From contig NZ_FQWU01000004.1 in NCBI RefSeq assembly GCF_900129765.1, positions 186,001 through 250,000 of the forward strand: 64,000 nucleotides of DNA, written 5' to 3'. The notes under the pieces were generated by a model, which was not told where the DNA came from, made no database searches, and saw only the letters and a program-made list of their open reading frames with translations. How positions within the stretch are numbered: the first letter of the stretch is position 1; every line of letters starts with the position of its first letter. Of this stretch, positions 1-8,039 are shown piece by piece. This DNA is from Massilia sp. CF038. Lineage in GTDB: Bacteria; Pseudomonadota; Gammaproteobacteria; Burkholderiales; Burkholderiaceae_D. Both the position numbers and the translations under genes were made by a program.

Positions 1-34
1 TAAGGTCAAGCGCGCACGCAGCCTGCGATTAGGG

Positions 35-67
35 CTTGACCTTCCCACGGTGGGAAAGTCCAGAATA
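35..67 (+). promoter_or_regulatory. CueR/MerR-type copper promoter
   Basis: A -35 hexamer TTGACC (36-41) is followed by the dyad CTTCCCAC-G-GTGGGAAAG, and a weak -10 (CAGAAT, 61-66) lies 19 bp downstream. A long 19-20 bp spacer filled by a dyad is typical of promoters activated by MerR-family metal sensors such as CueR. It sits about 30 bp before a copper chaperone gene, which fits. The regulator itself is not in the window. Confidence 0.75.
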
Positions 68-93
68 CGCATATTCCACAGGAGAGCTGCACC

Positions 94-291
94 ATGATTA
101 CCTTGAACGTGCCCGATATGAGCTGCAGTCATTGTTCGGGCGTCATTACCAAAACCTTGAAGCAGCTGGACCCGAACGCCCAGGTCGGCTTCGACATGCA
201 TCACCACATGGTGCAAGTCGACACCAGCAGCACCCCGATGGCGGTGGTGGATGCCCTGACGGCAGCCGGCTATCCCGCCATCCTGGCCTGA
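94..291 (+). CDS. copZ: CopZ-like copper chaperone (HMA domain)
   Basis: This 65-residue protein is a single heavy-metal-associated domain. The metal-binding loop MSCSHC places the CxxC pair at Cys11 and Cys14, near the N terminus as in CopZ/Atx1 chaperones, and the C terminus has the typical AAGYPA turn. Such proteins carry Cu(I) in the cytoplasm to export ATPases or to CueR. A GGAG ribosome site lies about 8 bases before the ATG. It is first in a copper operon, and its stop TGA overlaps the ATG of the next gene. The run HHH in the middle is an extra potential metal site. Family assignment is firm; the exact partner is inferred. Confidence 0.85.
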   Translation: MITLNVPDMSCSHCSGVITKTLKQLDPNAQVGFDMHHHMVQVDTSSTPMAVVDALTAAGYPAILA

Positions 292-605
292 TGCGGACGG
301 TCGCGATGCTGCCCTCCCGCGTGCTTGGCGTCCTGCTTCTGTGCGCAGTCGGCGCCGCTGCTGGCGCCGCACCGGCGCGCCCGAGCGACCCGCTCGACGC
401 GGCCGCATCGGCCCCTGCGCTCCAGTATGTGTCGGCCTTTGCCGGCTACAAGAGCGATGCCGCAGTCAAGGCCGAGGACTGGAAGCAGACCAACGCCGCC
501 ATCGGCAAACAGCCTGGCCACGCCGGGCACGACATGGGTAGCATGAAGGCGCCCGATAAACCCGCTGACAAAAGCCCCGACCCGCACGCAGGACACCGCC
601 ACTAA
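291..605 (+). CDS. small exported His/Met-rich protein of the copper operon
   Basis: The 104-residue product has a hydrophobic N-terminal segment (about residues 6-24, ending AGAAPA) that reads as a signal peptide, so it should be periplasmic. The C-terminal third is rich in His, Met and Gly (GHAGHDMGSM and a final DPHAGHRH), a composition typical of periplasmic copper-binding proteins. It is translationally coupled on both sides: its ATG overlaps the copZ stop and its TAA overlaps the ATG of the TolC-like gene. A second ATG at 306 could be the real start. I do not recognise a named family; a role in periplasmic copper binding is inferred from composition and position. Confidence 0.7.
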   Translation: MRTVAMLPSRVLGVLLLCAVGAAAGAAPARPSDPLDAAASAPALQYVSAFAGYKSDAAVKAEDWKQTNAAIGKQPGHAGHDMGSMKAPDKPADKSPDPHAGHRH

Positions 606-1996
606 TGCGCACCAAAGCACGCCACACACTGCCCCTGGCCATCGCCGCCGTCCTGCTGGCCGGCTGCGCCTCGTTCTCGTCCGACGGCGGGCAGGATCAG
701 GTGCGCGCCCTGGCCGCCGCGCGCAACCAGAACCTGCCCCCAGTGGCGCCGGCAGCGCGTGCGCAGCGCGTCACCGAGCTGCTGGCCACGCCGCTCACGC
801 CCGAGCACGCGGTTGAAATCGCCTTGCTCAATAACCGTACCCTGCAAGCCGGCTACGCGGAACTGGGCATTGCCGAGGCCGACCTGGTGCAAAGCGGGCG
901 TCTGCAAAATCCTGTGTTGAGCTTTGGCCGGGTGCGCGGCGCCGACGGTGTCGAAATCGAACGTCAGCTGATGCTGCCGGTGATCGGCCTGCTGACCATG
1001 CCGCTGGCGCGCCCACTCGAGGCGCGCCGCTTCGAACTGGCGCAGATGCGCACCGCCGCCGACGTGCTGCGCGTGGCCGACGAAACCCGGCGCGCCTGGT
1101 ATAGCGCCGTGGCAGCCGAACAAAGCGCGCTCTATCTGGAGCAAGTGAAAAGCGCAGCCGAAGCCAGTGCCGAACTGGCCCAGCGCATGGCGCAGGCTGG
1201 CAACTGGAGCCGCCTGCAACAGGCACGCGAACAAGCCTTCTACGCTGACGCCGTGGCCCAGCTGGCGCGCGCACGCCACGCACGCACGGTGGAGCGCGAA
1301 CACCTCACGCGCCTGATGGGACTGTGGGGCGACGCGATCGCATTCCAGCTGCCCGAGCGTCTGCCCGATTTGCCGGCCGCACCGCGCGAAATCCAGGACG
1401 CCGAAGGCGATGCCATGCGCAACCGGCTCGACATCCTGATGGCGCAAAAGGAACTGGCTGGCCTGTCCGCATCCCTGGGTCTAACGCGCGCCACTCGCTT
1501 CGTCAACTTGCTTGATTTGTCCTACCTGCGCAACCGCGAGGCCGACGGCGCTCGCACCACAGGCTACGAAATCGAACTGCAGATTCCCCTGTTCGACTGG
1601 GGCAGCGCACGCGTGGCCAGGGCCGAAGCCATGTACATGCAGGCCGTGCAGCGCGCCGCCGGCATGGCCATCGACGCCCGCTCGCAGGTGCGGCTAGCGT
1701 ATTCCGGCTACCGCACCGCCTACGACATCGCGCGCCACTACCGCGACGAAGTGGTACCGCTCAAAAAACGCATCTCCGACGAGCAGCTCTTGCGCTACAA
1801 CGGCATGCTGATCAGCGTCTTCGAACTGCTGGCCGACGCCCGCGAGCAGGTTGCCAGCGTCAACGCCGCGATCGAAGCGCAGCGCGATTTCTGGATCGCC
1901 GACTCGGCCCTGCAGGCGGCCCTGACCGGTGGCGCCGGCACGCCCGGCCCTACCCTGCGCGCCGATGCACCGGCGCCGAGTGCGCCCTCACATTGA
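605..1996 (+). CDS. TolC-family outer-membrane efflux lipoprotein
   Basis: The 463-residue protein starts with a lipoprotein signal whose lipobox is LAGC (Cys near residue 21). The rest has the alternating long helices and the sequence style of outer-membrane efflux (OEP/TolC, CusC-like) proteins, with two repeats in tandem. Such proteins form the trimeric outer-membrane channel of tripartite export systems. It begins one base inside the preceding stop codon (TAATG) and precedes the multicopper oxidase gene, so it is part of the copper operon. No RND pump or membrane-fusion protein is encoded in the visible part of the operon. Substrate is inferred to be copper. Confidence 0.85.
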   Translation: MRTKARHTLPLAIAAVLLAGCASFSSDGGQDQVRALAAARNQNLPPVAPAARAQRVTELLATPLTPEHAVEIALLNNRTLQAGYAELGIAEADLVQSGRLQNPVLSFGRVRGADGVEIERQLMLPVIGLLTMPLARPLEARRFELAQMRTAADVLRVADETRRAWYSAVAAEQSALYLEQVKSAAEASAELAQRMAQAGNWSRLQQAREQAFYADAVAQLARARHARTVEREHLTRLMGLWGDAIAFQLPERLPDLPAAPREIQDAEGDAMRNRLDILMAQKELAGLSASLGLTRATRFVNLLDLSYLRNREADGARTTGYEIELQIPLFDWGSARVARAEAMYMQAVQRAAGMAIDARSQVRLAYSGYRTAYDIARHYRDEVVPLKKRISDEQLLRYNGMLISVFELLADAREQVASVNAAIEAQRDFWIADSALQAALTGGAGTPGPTLRADAPAPSAPSH

Positions 1997-2009
1997 CAAG
2001 GAAGTGACC

Positions 2010-3401
2010 ATGGTTTCACGCAGAGGATTCTTTAAAACTGCCGGCGCCGCAGCGGTGACGGGCGCGGTAGTCTCGCGCGTGGGCGCCGCCTCACTGCCCG
2101 AGGTGGTGACAATGGAGCACGCCAGCACCCAGGCGCCGCTGGTGCCGCCCACGGGCCGCCCCTACAACCCGGTGGTCACCCTCAATGGCTGGACCCTGCC
2201 CTGGCGCATGAACAACGGCGTCAAAGAATTTCACCTCGTGGCCGAGCCGGTGGTGCGTGAAATCGCCCCTGGCATGAAAGCCCACCTGTGGGGCTACAAC
2301 GGCCAGTCGCCCGGACCGACCATCGAAGTGGTCGAAGGTGATCGCGTGCGCATCTTCGTCACCAACCACCTGCCGGAACACACCAGCATGCACTGGCATG
2401 GCCAGCGTCTGCCGAACGGCATGGATGGCGTCACCGGCCTGACCCAGCCCCCCATCAATCCAGGCAAGACCTTCGTGTATGAATTTGTCGCGCGCCGCGC
2501 CGGCACCTTCATGTACCACCCGCACGCCGATGAAATGACGCAGATGGCGATGGGGATGATGGGCCTGTGGATCACCCATCCCAAAGACCCGAAGTTCATG
2601 CGCGTGGACCGCGACTTCTGCTTCCTGCTGGCGTCCTACGATATCGATCCGGGCAGCTTCACGCCCAAGGTCAACACCATGACCGACTTTAATCTGTGGA
2701 CCTTCAACAGCCGCGCCTTCCCCGGCATCGACCCGATGGTGATGCGCCAGGGGGACCGGGTACGCATCCGTGCCGGCAACCTGACCATGACCAACCACCC
2801 GATCCACCTGCACGGCCACGAATTTACCGTGACCGGCACCGACGGCGGCTGGACGCCGCCCGCGTCGCGCTGGCCGGAAGTGACCACCGATATCGCGGTC
2901 GGCCAGATGCGTGCGATTGAATTTCTGGCCGATGAACCGGGTGACTGGGCCTTCCACTGCCACAAATCGCACCACACCATGAACGCCATGGGACACGACG
3001 TGCCGACCATGATCGGGGTCGACCAGCGCGACGTGCTGGCCAAGATCAACAAGCTGGTTCCCGACTACATGGTCATGGGCGACAAGGGCATGGCCGACAT
3101 GGCCGAGATGGAAATGCCGCTGCCAGAGAACACGCTGCCCATGATGACCGGCAGCGGCCCGTTTGGCGGCATTGGCATGGGCGGCATGTTCACCACCATG
3201 AAGATCCGCAAAGGCCTGGCGCGCGGCGACTACAAGGACCCGGGCTGGTACAAGCACCCGGCCGGCACGGTCGCCTACGAACTGGCTGATGGGGCGGTCG
3301 GCGCGCCAGCACCGGCGCGTGCGCCCGACGCCGAGCGCATGGCCGCCAAGCCGGGCGAACCCGTGCTGAAGGTGACCAAGGGCGGCCATCACGGGCACTG
3401 A
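2010..3401 (+). CDS. Tat-exported multicopper oxidase (copper resistance)
   Basis: This 463-residue protein has a twin-arginine signal (SRRGFFK, residues 3-9). All blue-oxidase copper ligands are visible: HWH at 128-130, HPH at 170-172, HPIHLHGH at 263-270 and HCHKSHH at 316-322 with an axial Met at 327. These build a type 1 site and the trinuclear cluster that couples oxidation (probably of Cu(I)) to reduction of oxygen in the periplasm. The C-terminal tail is Met- and His-rich (GMGGMF, GGHHGH), as in CopA/CueO-type oxidases. I chose the ATG at 2010 because it follows AAGGAAG at good spacing and opens the Tat signal. It closes the copper operon. Confidence 0.9.
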   Translation: MVSRRGFFKTAGAAAVTGAVVSRVGAASLPEVVTMEHASTQAPLVPPTGRPYNPVVTLNGWTLPWRMNNGVKEFHLVAEPVVREIAPGMKAHLWGYNGQSPGPTIEVVEGDRVRIFVTNHLPEHTSMHWHGQRLPNGMDGVTGLTQPPINPGKTFVYEFVARRAGTFMYHPHADEMTQMAMGMMGLWITHPKDPKFMRVDRDFCFLLASYDIDPGSFTPKVNTMTDFNLWTFNSRAFPGIDPMVMRQGDRVRIRAGNLTMTNHPIHLHGHEFTVTGTDGGWTPPASRWPEVTTDIAVGQMRAIEFLADEPGDWAFHCHKSHHTMNAMGHDVPTMIGVDQRDVLAKINKLVPDYMVMGDKGMADMAEMEMPLPENTLPMMTGSGPFGGIGMGGMFTTMKIRKGLARGDYKDPGWYKHPAGTVAYELADGAVGAPAPARAPDAERMAAKPGEPVLKVTKGGHHGH

Positions 3402-3422
3402 GTGGCGCTGTATACTGATCGC

Positions 3423-3707
3423 ATGAACGACACTTCCACCACCCTGAGCTGCCGGTCCGGCTGCGGCGCCTGCTGCACCGCGCCGTCGATTACCTCGCCG
3501 ATACCGGGTATGCCCAACGGCAAACCGGCAGGGGTGCGTTGCGTTCAGCTGATGGACGACAACGGCTGTGCCATCTTTGGCAAGCCGGAACGGCCAGCGT
3601 TTTGCGGCGGCTTGCAGCCGTCGAAAGAAATGTGCGGGAACGACCGCGAACACGCTGTGCGATGGCTGGCGGAGCTGGAGCGCGCGACCGCACCAGTGGA
3701 ACGGTAA
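3423..3707 (+). CDS. YkgJ-family cysteine cluster protein
   Basis: The 94-residue product contains the cysteine pattern CRSGCGACC near the N terminus, followed by single cysteines in RCVQL, GCAIF, FCGGL and MCGND. This spacing marks the YkgJ/UPF0153 zinc-or-iron-chelating cluster family, whose function is still poorly known. The ATG at 3423 directly precedes the conserved part. It lies 21 bp after the multicopper oxidase stop on the same strand and may be co-transcribed, but a link to copper is not established. A palindromic repeat part-copy follows it. Confidence 0.8.
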   Translation: MNDTSTTLSCRSGCGACCTAPSITSPIPGMPNGKPAGVRCVQLMDDNGCAIFGKPERPAFCGGLQPSKEMCGNDREHAVRWLAELERATAPVER

Positions 3708-3710
3708 TAA

Positions 3711-3749
3711 ACCACCCGTCGTCCTCGCGAAGGCGGGGACCCATGGCAC
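3711..3749. repeat. palindromic intergenic repeat, left arm only (copy A)
   Basis: The segment carries CGTCCTCGCGAAGGCGGGG followed by ACCCATGGCAC, matching the left arm of the repeat family seen at 14247, 23466, 35249, 35361 and 53062. The right arm is missing. It lies between two convergent genes. Confidence 0.75.
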
Positions 3750-3755
3750 CTCAGC

Positions 3756-4283
3756 TCAGTCCGTCAGCCCCGGATAACGATACTCACAAAAATTATCCTG
3801 CTGCGAGAAATGGCGCCGCAGCCGCGATAGCAGATTGTTCCGGTGGCCTCCCCATACTGACTGCGCAATGGCAAAGGCACGGGCCTGATGTTCATCCCTC
3901 AACAGGGGCGCAAGGAATGACAACTCATTGTACTTGTCGCCAGCAGCCCACCTTTCCTTTCCCGAATCGTCAAGCATGGCGATCTTCTCAAGTGCCAGAT
4001 CGATCGCCTCGCTGGCCGGCAGCTCGGGACACACCGCGCTGAAATGGTACAGGTTGTGGATCAGTTCAGATTGAGCGGGGCGGGCTCGGAAGTCGTGCAT
4101 GAACTCGTCGAACAGCGCCTTGATTTCGGCCGCAGGCACATGATCGCGCAACTTCAAAATGCAGCGGTTCCTGAAATAGTTGAACGTAAAGCGCCTGGCG
4201 CGTTCCGCCAGCGCCAGGCCAGAGGCACGATCGAGGTGCTGTGCATTGCGGATGATCAGATACGCGAGGTCGCGCTCCGACAC
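3756..4283 (-). CDS. unknown helical protein, downstream part of a probably frameshifted gene
   Basis: A reading frame of 175 residues that begins with GTG at 4283 but is open upstream to about 4337. It is helix-rich, with no motif I recognise. It starts 12 bases after the stop of the reading frame at 4295-4942 on the same strand, in the -1 frame, and no convincing ribosome site precedes the GTG. The overlap of the two open frames (about 4297-4337) means a single-base indel would fuse them into one protein of roughly 395 residues. I therefore read it as the C-terminal part of one gene; two separate genes remain possible. Confidence 0.5.
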   Translation of the reverse strand: MSERDLAYLIIRNAQHLDRASGLALAERARRFTFNYFRNRCILKLRDHVPAAEIKALFDEFMHDFRARPAQSELIHNLYHFSAVCPELPASEAIDLALEKIAMLDDSGKERWAAGDKYNELSFLAPLLRDEHQARAFAIAQSVWGGHRNNLLSRLRRHFSQQDNFCEYRYPGLTD

Positions 4284-4294
4284 ACCGGACTTCG

Positions 4295-4942
4295 TCAGGA
4301 TGCCTGCACGACCCTGGTTCTGCGCTCTGGGTCAAGCATATGGAACATGCACTTGAGCTGCGCCGCGGCTTCCCACGATGTGCCGGCCAATTCCTGCAAC
4401 AGCACCGCGAGAATCCGATCCTTCGCAGCCTCATCGACCCTCGGATAGATGGCAGCGAGCGAGCGCTCCCTGAACGGGCTGGCCATCGCCTGCGCCGCAT
4501 CGTAAGCCCGGACTATCTCTGCCTCCGAAAACAGGTGCGCATATCGGTGAATGCTGTTGGCCCTTGTGTAGCCCTCCTGGCGCGCAATTGCCTCCCACAC
4601 TGAACAGTCGCCAGGCGCGCGTACGATCATCCATTCGGCATCGCGCCACCTCATCCGGGACAGAAAATCGAGCAGCACGACCTTGTGCGTGATACTCGCA
4701 CACAGCACACGCAGCATGCGCTCGCGCCTCTGCGGGCTGCGCCGGCGCCAAAACTTGTCGAGCAGCTTGCGCGCGTAGTAGGTCACCATCATGTCATTCG
4801 CATGCGCGTCAAAGTACCGCGCCAGCTGCTCAAGCAAGTGGGCGGGGATCTCGCCCCGATGATTGCGGCCTAGTTCCCGCTCGAATTGTTCGTCGAGGTG
4901 CCGATGTGCAAGATGCGCATCAGGTACGATAGTCGTTTCCAC
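4295..4942 (-). CDS. unknown helical protein, upstream part of a probably frameshifted gene
   Basis: A reading frame of about 215 residues, rich in charged helices, without a recognised domain. The start is uncertain. I place it at the GTG at 4942, because the frame further upstream runs antisense through the Nudix gene that starts at 4948-4957. The frame ends at a TGA (4295-4297) just before the next frame on this strand takes over, suggesting an interrupted single gene. If the start is right, it is head-to-head with the Nudix gene with almost no intergenic space. Confidence 0.5.
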   Translation of the reverse strand: METTIVPDAHLAHRHLDEQFERELGRNHRGEIPAHLLEQLARYFDAHANDMMVTYYARKLLDKFWRRRSPQRRERMLRVLCASITHKVVLLDFLSRMRWRDAEWMIVRAPGDCSVWEAIARQEGYTRANSIHRYAHLFSEAEIVRAYDAAQAMASPFRERSLAAIYPRVDEAAKDRILAVLLQELAGTSWEAAAQLKCMFHMLDPERRTRVVQAS

Positions 4943-4956
4943 GAATAGTGTTTGCC

Positions 4957-5556
4957 ATGAATTCAGATAGTAGTTTGCATGATAGCCGATGCAACCAGCC
5001 CCTTGGCGACGGCGCCATCCGCAGTGCTGTGCGCGCCGAAGTCGCAGCCATCGCCGCCGTTGACGCGCTTGAACAAACACAAATCGACGACACGCTGGCC
5101 TGGATTGACTCTGGCGCCCAACTGTTCCGCCAGGTCAAACCCGCCACGCCACCAAAGCATCTGGTGTCTTACTTTGTCGTCCACGACGGCAGCCATGTGC
5201 TGCTGGCCGACCACCGCAATGCGCAACTGTGGCTGCCGACGGGCGGCCATGTCGACGACGGCGAGCATCCGCGCAGCACAGTCGAACGCGAGCTGCAGGA
5301 AGAACTGGGCTTTGCGATGCCGCACCCGGTCGGCCCGCCCTTGATGCTGACCGCGTCGACCACGGTCGGCCTGACTGCCGGCCACACCGACGTATCGCTG
5401 TGGTACCAGGTGCGCGTGCAGCGCGATCAGGCGATCCGCTTCGACGCCGGCGAATTTGTCGCGGTGGGCTGGTTTGCCTTTGACGAGGTACCGTTCGACC
5501 GCTGCGATCCCCACATGGCACGCTTTCTACGCAAATGCAGGCAGACTGCCGCCTAA
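4957..5556 (+). CDS. Nudix hydrolase
   Basis: The 199-residue protein contains a complete Nudix box at about residues 97-119: Gly97, Glu103 and the REL-QEELGF core (111-119), satisfying GX5EX7REUXEEXGU. Nudix enzymes cleave nucleoside diphosphates linked to another moiety using Mg2+ held by the REXXEE glutamates. The substrate cannot be told from sequence. The N-terminal 65 residues are an extra helical region, as in Nudix proteins with a small N-terminal domain. Start: ATG at 4957; a GTG at 4948 in the same frame is an alternative. Its promoter must overlap the start region of the divergent unknown gene. Confidence 0.85.
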   Translation: MNSDSSLHDSRCNQPLGDGAIRSAVRAEVAAIAAVDALEQTQIDDTLAWIDSGAQLFRQVKPATPPKHLVSYFVVHDGSHVLLADHRNAQLWLPTGGHVDDGEHPRSTVERELQEELGFAMPHPVGPPLMLTASTTVGLTAGHTDVSLWYQVRVQRDQAIRFDAGEFVAVGWFAFDEVPFDRCDPHMARFLRKCRQTAA

Positions 5557-5557
5557 A

Positions 5558-6052
5558 TCAGGCCGTCACCAGCGTGTTTCCGATCAAAGCCAATGCCTGG
5601 TCCCAGGCTGGCACCGCAACCACGCCCTGCACCGAGAGCTGCTTCTTCTGCGGCCCGAACAGATAGCGGTGTGCCACGATGCCGTTCAGGTGCTGTAGTA
5701 CATCGAGCCGGTCATCGATGAAGTGCGTAATCCCCAGTTCAGCGCAATGGTCGGCCTTTTGTGGCCGCTCCAGGCAGAAGCGCAGATTGTCCGGCGCAAT
5801 GCCGGTGCGCTCGAAGAAGCGGTGGTGGCGCAGCCACAAGCGGCTCTTTTCCTGCACGCGTGGCCCGCACTTCGAGACCAGCCACACCTGGCCGCCAAAC
5901 AGCTGCACCAGCGCCGGCACCACTTCCAGCATGCCGTCGTAGGGTGGTGTATCGAGCGCATCCTGGAGCGAGCCGCCGATGAACGACGTGTCCTGCTTGC
6001 CATGGGTGTCAGGGCTGATGAGCACGCGGCCAATATCGATTCCTAGTTTCAT
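5558..6052 (-). CDS. HAD-like protein with altered motif I
   Basis: The 164-residue protein looks like a small haloacid-dehalogenase fold: motif I is LGIDIGRVLI (Asp6), a Lys in RPQKADH serves as motif III, and IDDRLDV is a good motif IV. The second motif I aspartate, which acts as acid/base in phosphatases, is replaced by Gly8, so classical phosphatase activity is doubtful. It may act on nucleotides like other small HAD proteins, but that is only family resemblance. It converges with the Nudix gene (one base apart) and is divergent from the LysR gene. Confidence 0.7.
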   Translation of the reverse strand: MKLGIDIGRVLISPDTHGKQDTSFIGGSLQDALDTPPYDGMLEVVPALVQLFGGQVWLVSKCGPRVQEKSRLWLRHHRFFERTGIAPDNLRFCLERPQKADHCAELGITHFIDDRLDVLQHLNGIVAHRYLFGPQKKQLSVQGVVAVPAWDQALALIGNTLVTA

Positions 6053-6108
6053 TTCACTACTCCTGTTGTTGTTTGAATAGACAGGATCGTAGGCATTGCT
6101 GTGCCATC

Positions 6109-6149
6109 TTGAAACTATTACAATTGCATAACCTATAATCTGAAGTTAT
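6109..6149 (+). promoter_or_regulatory. promoter and LysR-type operator before the LysR gene
   Basis: TTGAAA (6109-6114) and TATAAT (6134-6139) form a promoter with a long 19-bp spacer. The -10 box lies inside an inverted repeat ATAAC-N12-GTTAT (6128-6149) that ends two bases before the regulator's ATG. LysR-type regulators bind such interrupted dyads, so autoregulation is plausible. The site is also upstream of the divergent HAD-like gene. Confidence 0.5.
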
Positions 6150-6151
6150 AT

Positions 6152-7054
6152 ATGGACCGCCTCTCGCGGATCAATCTCGACGCCTTGCAATCGTTTTCGG
6201 TCTTTGCCGAGTCGATGAATTTCAGTACGGCCGCGCGGCTGCTGCACATCAGCCAGCCCGCCTTGCACGTCAAGATCCGCAAGCTGGGCGAGCAGCTTGA
6301 CCTGCCCTTGTATCAGCGCAGCGGGCGCAAGCTGGAACTGACCGCGCACGGCGACGCCGTGGCGCGCTACGGCCGCGACCTGCATGCCCGCACCGAGGGA
6401 TTCTTGCAGGTACTGCACAAGGGCGCCGAGGATCAGCCGGTTGTGATGGCGGCCGGCAGTGGTGCCTATCAGTATTTGCTTGGCCCGGCGCTGCAGCGCT
6501 TTCTGGCCAAGGCCAGCGTGCCTGTCAGGCTGCTGACGCTTGATCGGGCCGGCGCAGTGGAGGCCGTTCGATCGGGCAAAGCGCAGATCGCCGTTGCACC
6601 GCTGGAAACTGTCCCTTCTGACATGCAGGCGCACGCCTTGAGCACGGTCGGCCAGGTATTGGTGGTACCGCGAGGCCACCCGCTGGCGCGGCGGCGTTCG
6701 GTGCGGCTGAGCGACCTGGCCGGCAGCAAAATCGTGGTGCCGCCTGCCGGCGCGGCGCACCGCGACATGCTGGCGCACATGTTGCAGTCGGCCGGGGTGG
6801 AATGGGAAGTGGCGGTGGAGGCCAGCGGCTGGGAACTGATGCTGCAGTTTGTCAGCCTGGGGGTCGGGGTGGCGGTGGTCAATGCTTGCTGCAACATTCC
6901 GCGCACGCTGGTCGCACTGCCGCTGGCGCAACTGCCTGCCATGCGTTTTTACACGTTTTACCGCAAGGGCCTGGCGCTTGAGGGTGAACTGGCGCGCCTG
7001 CATAGTCTGTTGCTGGCGCATGGCAACCACTGGCAGGGTGCGACGAGAAAATAA
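6152..7054 (+). CDS. LysR-family transcriptional regulator
   Basis: The 300-residue protein has the LysR helix-turn-helix at residues 7-66 (LDALQSFSVFAESMNFSTAA, then SQPALHVKIRKLGEQL) and a typical C-terminal effector-binding domain with the periplasmic-binding-protein style segments HPLARRRSVRLSDL and GVGVAVVN. It would control nearby or divergent genes in response to a small molecule. It is divergent from the HAD-like gene, with a dyad in the shared region. The effector cannot be deduced. Confidence 0.9.
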   Translation: MDRLSRINLDALQSFSVFAESMNFSTAARLLHISQPALHVKIRKLGEQLDLPLYQRSGRKLELTAHGDAVARYGRDLHARTEGFLQVLHKGAEDQPVVMAAGSGAYQYLLGPALQRFLAKASVPVRLLTLDRAGAVEAVRSGKAQIAVAPLETVPSDMQAHALSTVGQVLVVPRGHPLARRRSVRLSDLAGSKIVVPPAGAAHRDMLAHMLQSAGVEWEVAVEASGWELMLQFVSLGVGVAVVNACCNIPRTLVALPLAQLPAMRFYTFYRKGLALEGELARLHSLLLAHGNHWQGATRK

Positions 7055-7205
7055 TCAAAATGGATTCATCGGAGACCTGCATCGGGCCGACCCGGCCTTT
7101 TCTTCACCCGTCACAAGTGGGCGAAAGCGCTCTCGTGATAAGCTTCGACCCCGCACTGTGCCGCATTTCGGCCAAATCTTCCTCTAATACAATTAAAAGC
7201 GTTTA

Positions 7206-8039
7206 ATGGACATTATTCTTGCGATTAAGGCCATCGTGATGGGCCTGGTTGAAGGCTTCACCGAGTTTTTGCCGATTTCCTCGACCGGTCACCTGATCCT
7301 TGCCGGCAGCCTGCTCAACTTCACCGACGAAAAATCGAATGTCTTCAAGATCGTGATCCAGTCCGGCGCCATTCTGGCCGTGGTGTGGGAATTCCATGTG
7401 CGCATTCTGGCCGTGTTCAGAGGCTTGTTCACCGAACGCAAGCAACAAAAACTGGTGCTGAACCTGATGATTGCCTTCCTGCCCCTGGCGCTGCTGGGTC
7501 TGGCGTTTGGCAAGCTGATCAAGGCCAAGCTGTTCCACCCGGTACCGGTGGCACTGTCCTTCATCATCGGCGGCGTGATTATTTTGTGGGTGGAGCGGCA
7601 CAACAAGGCCAACCCGGTCGCGCAGCGGGTGCAGGATATCGACGACATGACGCCGCTTGACGCGCTCAAGGTCGGCTTCGCGCAGGCCGTGGCCCTGATT
7701 CCCGGCACCAGCCGGTCAGGCGCCACGATCATCGGTTCGATGATGTTCGGCCTCACGCGCAAAGCTGCCACCGAATTCTCGTTCTTCCTGGCGATCCCCA
7801 CGCTGATGATCGCCACCGTCTACGAATTGATCAAGAACCGCGCGCTGCTGTCGGCCGCTGACCTGCCGCTGTTTACGGTCGGTACCCTGGCCGCCTTCAT
7901 CTCGGCCTTCCTGTGCGTGCGCTGGCTGCTGCGCTATATCAGCAGCCATGACTTTACCGTGTTTGCCTGGTACCGCATCGCCTTCGGCCTGATGGTATTG
8001 GCCACTTCGCATTTCGGCTGGGTCCATTGGGTAGAATAA
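7206..8039 (+). CDS. uppP: undecaprenyl-diphosphatase UppP (BacA)
   Basis: The 277-residue polytopic membrane protein carries both signature motifs of the BacA/UppP family: [16 protein letters not shown] near residue 16 and [10 protein letters not shown] near residue 165. It dephosphorylates undecaprenyl diphosphate to regenerate the lipid carrier used for peptidoglycan and O-antigen, and overproduction gives bacitracin resistance. About eight hydrophobic segments are evident. Length is normal. A possible -10 (TACAAT, 7188-7193) lies shortly upstream. Its TAA overlaps the ATG of recQ (TAATG), so the two are probably translationally coupled. Confidence 0.95.
   Translation: MDIILAIKAIVMGLVEGFTEFLPISSTGHLILAGSLLNFTDEKSNVFKIVIQSGAILAVVWEFHVRILAVFRGLFTERKQQKLVLNLMIAFLPLALLGLAFGKLIKAKLFHPVPVALSFIIGGVIILWVERHNKANPVAQRVQDIDDMTPLDALKVGFAQAVALIPGTSRSGATIIGSMMFGLTRKAATEFSFFLAIPTLMIATVYELIKNRALLSAADLPLFTVGTLAAFISAFLCVRWLLRYISSHDFTVFAWYRIAFGLMVLATSHFGWVHWVE

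Noticed and set aside
2091-3749. Long open frame on the minus strand opposite the multicopper oxidase gene
   Set aside because: It is a shadow of a GC-rich gene: it is His/Val/Gly-rich with no domain, and the plus strand holds a complete set of oxidase motifs.
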